The notes under the pieces: generated by a model
Seen by the model: only the letters and a program-made list of their open reading frames with translations
Told to the model about the DNA's origin: nothing
Database searches by the model: none
Shown here: positions 46,381 through 56,397 of the stretch, one piece after another
Position numbering within the stretch: the first letter of the stretch is position 1
Layout: each line of letters begins with the position of its first letter
Program-made: the position numbers and the translations under genes
DNA from: Congeria kusceri
Taxonomy: Eukaryota > Mollusca > Bivalvia > Myida > Dreissenidae
Length of the DNA: 64,000 nt
Reading direction: 5' to 3'
Assembly: GCA_027627225.1 (NCBI GenBank)
Contig: CM051026.1
Coordinates: 4,759,415 to 4,823,414 of the forward strand

Positions 46381-46561
46381 TTTCGGTAGCACATCTGCAG
46401 ACGAAGTTTTATTGTACTACACAAAGTTTAAGTATGTGACCGGGAAATGTCGTGTTTCCTTTAGTAAAATCATTCTTTGTCACAAAAGTAGTATTGGTTT
46501 TAAGATTTTAACGCTTGAAACAAAGCTGTCATTCAACATGTAGGCCTTTTACTTTCAGAAT

Positions 46562-47068
46562 GACGTATTTATCTCAGTAATGCTATATATTAGGTTACAC
46601 GACGTATTTATCGCAGTAATGCTATATATTAGGTTACACGACGTATTTATCGCAGTAATGCTATATATTAGGTTACACGACGTATTTATCGCAGTAATGC
46701 TATATATTAGGTTACACGACGTATTTATCTCAGTAATGCTATATATTAGGTTACATGACGTATTTATCGCAGTAATGCTATATATTAGGTTACACGACGT
46801 ATTTATCGCAGTAATGCTATATATTAGGTTACATGACGTATTTATCGCAGTAATGCTATATATTAGGTTACACGACGTATTTATCGCAGTAATGCTATAT
46901 ATTAGGTTACACGACGTATTTATCGCAGTAATGCTATATATTAGGTTACACGACGTATTTATCGCAGTAATGCTATATATTAGGTTACACGACGTATTTA
47001 TCGCAGTAATGCTATATATTAGGTTACACGACGTATTTATCGCAGTAATGCTATATATTAGGTTACAC
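46562..47068 (+). repeat. 39 bp tandem repeat, exactly 13 copies
   Basis: 507 bases equal 13 x 39. The unit is GACGTATTTATCGCAGTAAT followed by GCTATATATTAGGTTACAC. Variants: TCTCAG in copies 1 and 5, and ACATGACG at two junctions. As 39 is 13 codons without a stop, both strands are open for 170-185 codons with 13-residue peptide repeats. No start context, signal peptide or conserved flank supports a protein. Confidence 0.97.
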
Positions 47069-47644
47069 ACAACTAAGTCATTTTTATTTCATTTCGGTTA
47101 CCTACAATTACCAGTATTTGTATTGGTCATTGAATAATGAAAGTATTCCCTAGACAAACACAATGTGTTTGAGTCTCTTTTATTCATTGTTGATCTACAC
47201 GAGGTATTAGGATACAAACTGTCAATATGTGATCAGTATGTTGTCACGTAGAGTGATATATTTATATTTATTTGTTCTATGAAATGTTCAGCATTATTTG
47301 TTGCTTATGTAAACAAATTCATCAATAGTAATACTTCACTTCATTTACGATGTAAATACATTGATTTTACCTGTTACGTGTGTGTTGGAACTTTTTGTTG
47401 ACCCAAATGAATGAACGTTTGACAATTGGTTTCAAACCAGTTCCGAAATGTAAACGTAGGTGACTTGATTTGACAAACGGTAAGGTGATGTTATCATCTG
47501 ATATTTTCACGAATTTTTGTAGTTTTAGAAAGAGTGATGTTTTGTCTGATATGCTAATGTAAATATTTTCCAAGAGCTTGTAACAATTTTATATATTTAA
47601 CCAAACTTAAAAAATCGATCGAGATTTGGTACCCTGAGGCTACA

Positions 47645-48234
47645 TATACTGAATCATGGTATCATTGCATGACCTGAAAAAAAGTAGGTGCTATTTATCT
47701 GTATCTATAATGAGGGGAGGGGGCCTTTAGCAGTATTGAGATGGAAAATGTATTTGAAATACCAGTATTGAGTTTAAAATTGTTATTTTGGGTAATACCG
47801 CCATACTTCAGACAGTCTATTAAGTACAGTAATATTCTGGAAAAACTGATTATGGTCTTACAGTTGTCAAGAAAAAGCAGTACACAACTAAATTCTCGCT
47901 TTGGCACAGGACTGTCGTGGTATATAGTGTTGTTTTTTTTTAAAGAGAAAACTTTATGTGTCATTGTCACTGCAGCATAATACCTTGTTGCTGATTCTGT
48001 AACACAAAGATTTGTACAAAGCCTTTGAAAACCATAATTTAAAAAACACAATAACAACGGATCATTTGGAAAGAGAACTCGTTTATGTAGTGAAAATAGT
48101 TGTGTATTTTGTAATTCTAGGTGTCACTTGAGCACTTGTAGCGCACTCCTATGTTATTATAATCACAATATGTCTGTGTTGGGAATACCTTCTGATAACT
48201 CAGCAGATTGTGAATGATTTAAGTGTGAATTTGG
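47645..48234. other. Intergenic, nothing recognised
   Basis: Overlapping open frames on both strands (47695-48057) are not supported by any motif. Confidence 0.45.
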
Positions 48235-48820
48235 TTTAAGTTGTTATTCAAAAGTTTTCTAACTTCAAAACTACATAAGGTATTCACTTGAAATTTCGAA
48301 CTAACGTATTTCATTAACTCTAGTATCAGGGGCAACATTACCCATAACTCTGTTTGGTATATTGACAGAATTAGCCCACTTTGTGGTTTAAGTTTTTGTT
48401 CTAAAAATTTATAAACTATACAAAGCTTAAAAGTTTGGTATTTTAACAAATTTATGCCCCTTTCACTATCCAAAATATGTACCAACTGAAATACTTCGAA
48501 TCAGGGGTGTGGAAATCCTATGTCCGACTTGTCCGACGCGGGTAATTTTACTGTTGGACAAGTGATCTATTCCTGTCTATTTGTCCATTAACAAGTGCGA
48601 TTTCAGGGTGTAAATATGATGTTTAAGTTGGAAGCTAATTATCGTTTTATTATTACCTTATACATTTGAATGACAAATTGTGCTTTGTTTATCAGGCCTG
48701 AATAAAAACTGGACAAGTGACTGTTGTTTGCAGACAAGTACATGGAAAAGTTAACAATTTTGATATTTCCACACCCCTGCTTCAAATAGTCAAGAGCGCT
48801 GTCCTCTGACAGCTCTTGTA
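48235..48820 (+). mobile_element. Hairpin-tailed element interrupted by a MITE
   Basis: Units like those at 25410-26292 (TTCACTTGAAATTTCG, CATAACTCTGTTTGGTAT), then CCAAAATATGTACC as at 26228. The sequence is split at 48501 by a 278 bp MITE and resumes at 48780. The tail is GCTGTC-CTCT-GACAGC (48798-48813) and TCTTGTA (48814-48820). The 5' head is missing. Confidence 0.7.
48502..48779. mobile_element. 278 bp hAT-type MITE
   Basis: Perfect 15 bp TIRs CAGGGGTGTGGAAAT (48502-48516 and inverted 48765-48779). The 8 bp flanks are CTTCGAAT (48494-48501) and CTTCAAAT (48780-48787), which differ only by one CpG-type transition. TIRs starting CAGGGGTG with 8 bp duplications are typical of hAT. The body repeats GGACAAGTGA-like words. 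A related end is at 59039-59115. Confidence 0.88.
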
Positions 48821-49410
48821 CAAAGGCCGCTAACTTCACTGAAGGACATTTCAATACAAAGACAGTTTTTAAACAGTGGTCACATATTTGTTTGGTACTT
48901 GACTTGTGATCAAAATTGTTGGAAAATAAGTGGGACCATTTATCGATTAATCTGTGAACATTGAAAATGTAGGTATTTTTATGCCATGTTACAGTGTTAT
49001 TTGTCATTTGTAGCAAATAAAATATAATTTGGTCAAGTTTTCTTCAATTTAGCAGTAAAATTGTTTTCATTTTTGGGGTGTTTATGAAGATATGTCTTAC
49101 ATGCTTTTCAGTAGACAATCAATTCAGTGATTTAAGCCTCAGTCACACATTCCCAATTTTTCCTGCTGTTCTTGAGCCAACAATGTCCTAAATAAAATGT
49201 GTCAGAAGTCAGGACAATATTCTGAGATCAGGGCTCGAAATTTAATTTTTGATTAAAAGATCGATTATGTCCCGACAGCTTCTCGTCTGAGTCCTTACAG
49301 TGTCTTGATTCTCCCAACTGCAATCTGACATTGTTCTGACAGCTTCCAGACAGTATCCTTACATTCTTGACTTTTTTTTATATTTGTATTGTAGCGCTGT
49401 CAGAATCCAT
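48821..49410. other. Intergenic, nothing recognised
   Basis: The minus-strand frame 48639-49016 overlaps the MITE and is not a gene. GACAGCTTC words recur near 49275-49350 without a regular unit. Confidence 0.45.
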
Positions 49411-49570
49411 CCGGTCAAAGTTCTGTCCATCAGTGACAAACACACACAAACATGCACAACACACATGCTATACACCAGGGAAGCGTTCATGGTGAACCGG
49501 TCAAAGTTCTGTCCATGAATGACAAACACACACAAACATGCACAACACGCATGCTATACGCCAGACGTGT
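49411..49570 (+). repeat. 87 bp tandem duplication
   Basis: CCGGTCAAAGTTCTGTCCAT begins at about 49411 and again at about 49498, each followed by GACAAACACACACAAACATG and a CATGCTATAC block. Two copies only. Confidence 0.8.
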
Positions 49571-50149
49571 TGTATGTATGAATATATTTTTTATGCAATA
49601 TTATTCCTGTTCCACCTTGATATTGTCCCCAGTACGCCTCGATACCGTCCAGACGCTCTCCTCAATTTGATCCGATACAGCAGATCAAACGTAGAGTCTC
49701 GACTATACAAACTCAGCTGAGTCTCCCAAATGGTAATGCCTCATTTAAGGTGAAAATTGTCAAATTTATATAAAACAATTAAAACATGTCTGGTAAAATT
49801 GTATTATTGTATGTGTAAGCTTCTATTATACCCAACGTCAGGAAACATTTGATTTTGAATTCCATTTAAAATAAAAACACCGACCCTCCAAGTAAACTGT
49901 TAATACTCACTTGCTTTGTTTATTTGCTAGTGTGGTGATTTTCACAAGTTCCATGCTTTTCATGAATAACTGTACTGTTAACAGTAATGTCATTTGTCTT
50001 AAACTGGACGTCATTTTGAGGATCATCTCTAAAACGTTTTGTACAGTTTAAAATATATAATACATGCAACAATTTATGAACTAAAAATAACTTTGTAAGT
50101 TTCTGACCACTAAATTTGCATAGAAAAACTATGTTGATTTGTGTATAAT
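49571..50149. other. Intergenic, nothing recognised
   Basis: No supported feature. Confidence 0.45.
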
Positions 50150-51320
50150 TACCTTTAGATGAAGTGCAGAGCACAAGGTCCACAACTCTTTCTTCAGTAT
50201 TAACAGAGTTATTTCCCTTTGTTTTATTTTCTTGTGCTGAACATAACTCCATTTGTATTGAAGGGATTTAAATGAAACTTCATATAATGGTAGCGGACAA
50301 TGAGAGGTAGTGCAGAGCACAAGGACAACAAATCTATCTTAAATATTTACGGAGTTATTGCCCATTTGTGAAGCATTAATTTTCTTGTGCGGAGCGTAAC
50401 TCAATTAGTATGAAAGGGAACCAAATGAAACTTCATATGATGATAGAGAACAATGAGAGGTTACGGAGTTATAGCCCTTTGTTTAATTTTCTTGTGCTTA
50501 TCATAACTCCATTAGTATTGAAGGGATTCAAATGAAACGTCATATAGCGATAAAGGACAATGAGCGGAAGTGCAGAGTGCAAGGACCACAACTCCTTCTT
50601 CAATAATTATGGAGTTATTGCCCTTTGTTTTATTTTCTTGTGCGTAGCATTAATTTTCTTGTGTGGAGCATACTACCATTAGTACTGAATTGATTCTAGT
50701 AAAACATCATAGAATGGTAGTGGACAATGAGAGGAACTGTAGAGTACAAGGACGACAATTATTTCTTCAATATTACGGAGTTATTGCACTTTGTTTAATT
50801 TTCTTGTGTGTAGCATTACTCCATTAGTATTGAAGGGATTCAAATGAAACTACATATAATGTCGAGGACAATGAGGGTAAGTGCAGAGTACAAGGACCAT
50901 AACTTTCCAATATTTATAAAGTTATTTCCCTTTATTTTTTTTGTGCCGAGCATAGCTCCATTAGTATTGAAGGGATTTTATCTAAAATCACATATATTGA
51001 TAGAGGACGTTGAGAGGAAGTGCAGTGTACAATATTTCAATATTTACAGAGTTGTTGCCCTTTCTTGTTTTTTTTTTTGTTTTTGTTTTTTTTTGGGGGG
51101 GGTGTACTTCTTTAGTATTGAAGGAATTTTAAAATAACACCACATATATTGATAGATGACATTTAGAGGTAGAGCATAACTCTTTTTCAATATTTATGGA
51201 GTTATTGCCCTTCAGTTAATTTTCTTGTGCAGTGCAAAACTCCATTAGTATTGAAGTGAATTGAAATAAAACCACATATATTGATAGAGGATGTTAAGAG
51301 GAAGTGCAGAGTACAAGGAC
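50150..51320 (+). repeat. Tandem array of 'GTGCAGAGCACAAGGAC' units
   Basis: About eight diverged units, roughly 120-170 bp, with GAAGTGCAGAG(T/C)ACAAGGAC, ACGGAGTTATTGCCCTTTG, TTTTCTTGTGC(G/T)GAGCATA and CATTAGTATTGAAGGGATT. The same family makes the body of 16827-17592 and the single unit at 60120-60310. No head or tail was found. A T-rich patch with G8 is at about 51065-51110. Confidence 0.75.
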
Positions 51321-51334
51321 CATCGGTGATAGTT

Positions 51335-51511
51335 CCGATCAGCACCCTTAGCCCCCTCCACCTCACAGAAACAACCGTCCTTTCTGTTTGCCCCCACCTC
51401 GAAATCAGCTGCATCTTTAGACTCTACCTCCCCAAAATCGATTAAACCCACCTGCCAAAAATCGGCCGCAAAGCTTGACCCCACATGCCAGAAAACAGCC
51501 ATAATGATCAA
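51335..51511 (-). repeat. 33 bp GC-rich minisatellite, inverse orientation
   Basis: Diverged units of about 30-36 bp, minus strand GGTGGGGTCAAGC, TGCGGCCGATTTTTGGCA and similar, related to 41492-41660. The minus frames 51245-51623 are open because the unit is near 11 codons. Confidence 0.55.
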
Positions 51512-52410
51512 CCCCACCAGCTCGAAATAGTGGGGGCGGGTATGTAGGAGTGAGCATGTCTGTCTGTTGCGTCTGTTGGTCTGCCTGTCTGTCGGTCTGT
51601 TGGTTGTTTAATTTTTGGTACACATGTGTAACATCATAGAATACGGGTCAAGTTCGATGTTGGTTACAAACCACTTAATTTTGACAGAGTTATGGCCTCT
51701 TTTTGACTTAAAATACCCTAAAAACATGGTTTTCTGATGATAACTCAAGAAAGGCTTGACATATTCAAATAATTTTTGGTACACATGTGTAAGATCATAG
51801 AATATAGCTCAAGTATAATGTTGGTTACTAACCAGTAAATTTTGACAGAGTTATGGCTCTTTTCGACTTAAAATTCCCTGAAAACATGATTTCCGGATTA
51901 TAACTCAAGAATTGCTTGACATATTCAAATTGGCATACATGTGTAGCATCATAATATGCAGGTCAAGTTCAACTTTGGTTACAAACCACTAAATTTCGAC
52001 AGAGTTATGCCCCTTTAATGGCTTTATATATTTAAATAATTATTGGTACACAGTGTAGCATCATAAATACGGGTCAAGTTCGACTTTGGTTACAAACCAC
52101 TAAATTTTGACACAGTTTATTTCTAGTTAAATTCCCCACAAACAGACAATAACTCATGAAAGGCTTCACATATTTAAATTATTTTTAGTACGCAGGTGTA
52201 ACATTATAAAATACAGATCAAGTTCAACTTTGGTTACAAACCACTAAATGACAGAGTTTTGGCTCCCCTTGAATTTATTTTTTCCAAACACACTGTTGAC
52301 CATCCACAAATTAAAGCATTCTCTCTGTCCATTTCTTTCGAATGGGTGCCATAGTTTTGTGACAAGGCCATATTGTGGGGGTATATCCGTCACTCATGTG
52401 ACAATTCTAG
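51512..52410 (+). mobile_element. Hairpin-tailed element, 'CAAACCACTAAATTTTGAC' body
   Basis: The head CCCCAC (51512-51517) pairs with GTGGGG (51530-51535). The leader is GTCTGTCTGTTGCGTCTG-type. About five units of 115-160 bp follow, with ACATGTGTAACATCATA, GGGTCAAGTTCGA and GACAGAGTTATGGCC. The tail is GTCAC-TCAT-GTGAC (52389-52402), then AATTCTAG and TT (52411-52412). The related segment at 8250 lacks this tail at the equivalent point. Confidence 0.7.
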
Positions 52411-52411
52411 T

Positions 52412-53735
52412 TGTTATACTTAACAACATACCATCCATATGAGCTTAATATTTTTCTGTTTTGTATACACAGTTGTACAGAGGACAGATCGGTCAGCCAG
52501 GGACTCAAGTTCCGTAAGCAGCAGGAATTGAACTCGAGCCAGACACTTGACCGGTACCGACCTCCCTCCTGCCTAGGTGGAAGTGACTTTTGCTGGTATA
52601 GTTGTCATGTCAAGGATTGCAACTCGAGGCTCTGTCAAGGTTAGATTTCATTGATATCAAAAATAGTCGCTGCCTCAGTGGCATAAAAATAAAACATGAC
52701 TGCAATAAACATTTTATTTAGCTCTTTTGAAATTGCTTAAGTGTGAGCTATTGTGGTCAGTGTGTGTCCGGCGTCCATTTTCTGTCGTCAACATTTTAGT
52801 TAAAAAAAACTTCTTTGAAACCACTGGGCAGATTTTAACAAAACTTAGCAGGAATGTTCCTGGGATGGTCCTTTAACAAATTGCTTCAATTCATTAGAAT
52901 ATATTGAAAACTCTGGTTGTCTTGGTAACCAAAAGTTTTAAAACTGGAAAACATCACAAATCTTCCTGTCACAAACCAATAGTTGGATTTGAAAATGATT
53001 TTCACAGTAATTTTCCTTGGATGACCGTTGACTAATTTTCTTCAAATCATTTTGATGCGTGAAAAAACATGGCCGCCAGTGGGGCAGGGCAGTTTTCCAT
53101 ATATGGCTATATTGAAAACTTTGAAAATCTTCTTGTCTGAAACCACTGGCTGGATTCCAAAATAAAATTTCACAGAAATTTCCTTGGGTGACCTTCTTCC
53201 AAATTCCTCTAAATCTTTTTGTTTCGTGAAAAAACGTGGCCGCCAGGGGGCGGGGCAGTTTTCATTATATGGCTATATTGAAAACTGCTGGATTTGAAAA
53301 TAGCCCAGAAATGCTCCTAGGGTGACCTGCTACCAAATTCCTTCAGATCACTTCTATGTCTGACCACATACTTATTCATGTTGTTATTCAACGCCAATTA
53401 CTTGTCATGATTGAGGTGAAGATTTGCGCCATGACAATTTCAGTTCTAGATAAACTCAGAAGAGGGACCCAGGGCCATCTTGGCCCCCTTGTTTATTATG
53501 CCTACATCAAATTCTCTCAAACCACTGGATGGAAGTTGAATTAATTGGGGACAAATGTCTAATCCACAAAGAATCCACATTTGATACTGTGAGTTGTCAA
53601 TTTGTGTCATACAATGTATTTCAAGACAATTATTAATTGTAATGGAATTAGAAACTTTGTGTAATGAAAGCAAGTACGACGCCAAATTATGCAAACTATT
53701 GGCAATTTCCATTCAAAGTATTTTGAGGTGTGAAA
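52412..53735 (+). repeat. Segment duplicated from/with 8256-8875
   Basis: Collinear with 8256-8875 over its left 300 and right 230 bases. Between them this copy carries the fuller element 52720-53493. Confidence 0.65.
52720..53493 (+). mobile_element. Complete hairpin-tailed element
   Basis: The head AGCTCTTTTGAAATTGC with GTGTGAGCT lies after a T-rich flank; the leader is GTGTCCGGCGTCCATTTTC. Three to four units carry GAAACCACTGG, TTCACAG(T/A)AATTTTCCTTGG, ATGGCCGCCAG and TATATTGAAAACT. The tail is AGGGCCA-TCT-TGGCCCC (53471-53487) and CTTGTT (53488-53493). Same body family as 16464-18711. Confidence 0.7.
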
Positions 53736-53783
53736 TGAAATATACTTTCCTATGCCTTTTCCCTGTAACTTCTTGTCATTATT

Positions 53784-54734
53784 ATGTCCCCCATCGCAAA
53801 TGTCGGTCGATATTCTCAGGAATTGTGGAGTAATAGCCCCTAAATTATAAAAAATGGCCTTTTTAGCTGTTTCTCTAAGGCCGACTGTTTTTATCCGATC
53901 TTCACCAAACTTCATGAAAATCTTTGCGGTCATAATAGCTTGGTATAGTTTGATAACCAACCAAATGCTCCAGAAACTTTGGAGTTGTGGCCCTTGATTG
54001 ATTGAATATTATCCGTTTTGGTGTTATCATACTGATCTTCACCAAACTTGATGTTATAAGGGTATAATACGAGTATCTTTGCCAAATTCAATCTGCAATC
54101 AAATCGTCCGAGGATATAAAGAGTTATGGCACTTAATTTATCTAAAACTAGCATTTTTTTGTAGTTTTCACTATCTATGTCCAACAGTTTTTATTAAATG
54201 TTCACCAAGTCTGATTGTTTAAATTGCTTTTGGTCTAATTTCCCCAAAATTCAGGTCACATCCTCAAGAGTACATGCTGTCAGTTAGATAATAAGCACAT
54301 ATGGTTGAGTACAGGATGCATATAATTTGTAAAATACAGTTTAAATGATATGTTTTGGTATCATTTTAAAGGTATGTATTTAAGCAAAAAGAAAAAAGCC
54401 TGCTTTTTGCACTTATTTGTCTAGTGGTTCCCAGCTTCATAAATTTTGGCCCATGTATTCATGTTCAAAATGGCAGCCTCCATGGCTGTCAAAATTGGTG
54501 TTTTTTTTTTAAGGTAAATATTTTGAGTTACATCGCATAGACTTTTGACATGCTGTTTTTTTCAAAAGGTTATGACCTTATCTTTCCAACATTTTATTGT
54601 GATATATTGGAAAGTAGCTTGGTCATGGTGATCAAATATTGAATATTGTATATGTAACAAAGAAGGAATTTATTTGTGCATGCATAACCTTTTAAACTAG
54701 AAGGGGCATAACTGTTTTACAAACAGCTCTTGTA
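53784..54734 (+). mobile_element. Hairpin-tailed element, copy 2 of the 20068 family
   Basis: Head ATGTCCCCCATCGC, body with GATCTTCACCAAACTTCATG, GTTTGATAACCAACCAAA and GAGTTATGGCACTT. The 3' part has GGGGCATAA, complementary in kind to the head. The tail is CTGTTT-TAC-AAACAG (54712-54726) and CTCTTGTA (54727-54734). Open frames in 53594-54184 are repeat readings. Confidence 0.7.
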
Positions 54735-55199
54735 ATAAATTAAAGAACTTAGTAATTAGTAACATGGCTTGTCACACATATCATAGGCATGTTTTAGCCC
54801 AATTTTTATTAAGTGACTTGTGGCCTCCTTAATTAGTGACTTGTGGCCTCCTGCATTCCCACAAGACATGTTTTTAAAATTGTGTGCCGACCCAAGAAAT
54901 ATTTTGTCCAATACGTGTGTGTGTGTGTGTGTGTGTGCATCAGTGCATCAGTTAATACTTAAAAGACAAAAATTGCTATTTATCTTTTATCTTCAGTGCA
55001 CCACACTTTTTTATAAACTTATACTTTTATTCTGCAATGTCTTTAACTTTACTACATTGTGGGTCATAACAAACAATGTTGAAATGTTTGACTTGAATGT
55101 CTATTATTATTGGCCAGAATGACTTTGATAAGGTACGACTGTATTTTTAATTACTATTGATCAGTATCTATAAAGTGTTTTTAAATTTTCTGGTATTTG
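54735..55199. other. Intergenic with a dinucleotide repeat
   Basis: (GT)11 at 54915-54936, and a small duplication of TAGTGACTTGTGGCCTCC-like sequence near 54810-54852. The 100-codon frame 54820-55122 spans the microsatellite and has no motif. Confidence 0.55.
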
Positions 55200-55640
55200 T
55201 TTTGCTCTTGTCAGTCTGAATTATGTTGGTTATTGCGGATCCATTTTATTATAATCTTGTATTGTTGTATAATTTTGTTATTACTCGGTATATTTAAAGT
55301 TGGACGTTTTAGTTCTATGTATTTTAATCAGTAGAAAGTAAAGTTGAATGCTCAAAGAATAATAGCATGTTAAAAATGCATGTGTAAGTCATTTCGTATC
55401 TGCAAATTAGGAAATTTAATTGGAATTTGAAAGCAATTGTTAACTCACTGAAGCTTAACCACAGATCCATTAACACATTGTTCTTTAATATATCGTTGGC
55501 ACAGTGAAACCAGTGATACTCTGATCCTTTCAGTTGAAAACAATGCAAACAACTTGAGTGGAAATAATATGCCATAAAATCATTTTATGGTCCAACAAAA
55601 AACAAATGAAGTTTAAAACAAATTAGTATACTGTACTCTG
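55200..55640 (+). repeat. Dispersed repeat, copy 2 of 3
   Basis: Homologous to 45111-45620 and 58455-58830: TTATGTTGGTTATTG, AACACATTGTTCTTTAAT, GAAAACAATGCAAAC, TATGGTCCAAC. Confidence 0.65.
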
Positions 55641-55844
55641 TCTTAAACAATGTCAAAATGGTTAAATCAAATTTCCATTATTATTGGTCAGGATGAGTTG
55701 TGTTTGACTGTTCTGTAAATGTGGATATTTGTGTGGTGAAAACGTTTGCGAATTAAAAATAAATTAATAACGCAAAAACCCTAAAACTAAATTTCGCAAA
55801 ATACTGTATTGAACAACTTAATAAGGCATGAGATCTAGATCCAT

Positions 55845-56080
55845 TTCTTGGCGTAGCTGTTTAACCCAACTTCTGACCTAACTTAATATCCAATCAAATG
55901 TTGAGAAAATTTCCCGCAAGTAGTCCTGAATGAATAAATCATAAGTTTGCAAATTTATGGAAATTCCCACTACACTAGTCATAAATTAGATGGTGCAACA
56001 TCCCAACAATATAGGAGACAGATTTGTAACAGGTTTGGAAAACTCATGGCAAATTTAATAATGGAATAATACAGTTTTGT
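55845..56080 (-). repeat. Dispersed repeat, inverted copy of 38718-38930
   Basis: The reverse complement shares TATTGTTGGGATGTTGCACC, ACTAGTGTAGTGGGAATTTC and CAACATTTGATTGGATATT with 38718-38930. Confidence 0.65.
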
Positions 56081-56084
56081 TTTG

Positions 56085-56358
56085 TTTGCTTTGTTTGTTT
56101 GTTTGGATTTTTTGCCGTATTCAACTGTATATAACTGCGGTCAGTTAACTTACTCACACTTTTCCTGGGTAAGCTGGTTTACCAGTACAAAGTGCACATA
56201 ATTGTGCCAGTAACTGACAACTGCCCTACTTGAATCAGAGGTAGAGGGAGAATGGCCTATAAATCCTCACACAAGTTATGTGGCCGGGCTGGGAATCGAA
56301 CCCGTGATCCGCGGATTTGTAGTCTAGCGCTCTACCAACTGAGCTAGCCAGCCCGGCT
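56085..56358 (-). mobile_element. Full-length tRNA-derived SINE
   Basis: Read on minus, the 5' head has a tRNA-like fold. GCCGGGCTGG pairs with CCAGCCCGGC over 10 bp. There is an A-box TAGCTCAGTTGG with GGTAGAGC and a B-box GGTTCGATTCC. The anticodon arm is mismatched, so it is not a working tRNA. The body has CTTGTGTGAGG, CCATTCTCCCTCTACCTC, GGGCAGTTGTCAGTTACTGG and GGAAAAGTGTGAGTAAG. The tail is AAAAATCCAAACAAACAAAC. Bivalve tRNA-SINEs of the V-SINE/RUDI kind look like this, but I could not compare. No clean target duplication was found. The 5'-truncated relative is at 18789-19016. Confidence 0.88.
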
Positions 56359-56397
56359 ATAAGCAATGCTTTGTGCCGAATTTTTCAACAAAAAATC

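Larger units (their letters stand above)
46115..47644. mobile_element. 1.5 kb TIR element carrying two minisatellites
   Basis: TGTAGCCTCAGGGTACCAA (46115-46133) is the exact reverse complement of 47626-47644. Read with TA as target duplication (46117-46118, 47641-47642), the TIR begins GCCTCAGGG, as in Tc1/mariner-like MITEs. Inside the left end GTACCAATTCTCG is repeated directly (46127-46139 and 46144-46156). No transposase is present. It holds a 51 bp array (46230-46380) and a 39 bp array (46562-47068). Confidence 0.75.

Noticed and set aside
46555..47137. Long open frames on both strands with 13-residue repeats (171 and 185 codons)
   Set aside because: They are forced by the 39 bp unit being 13 stop-free codons; no start context, signal peptide or flanking domain, and the array sits inside a TIR element.
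51245..51623. Glycine/cysteine-rich peptide on the minus strand
   Set aside because: Reading of a 33 bp minisatellite whose period is 11 codons.
56283..56358. Functional tRNA gene on the minus strand
   Set aside because: The anticodon stem and part of the T stem mismatch, the acceptor-like stem runs 10 bp, and a SINE body and A-rich tail follow. A 5'-truncated relative exists.
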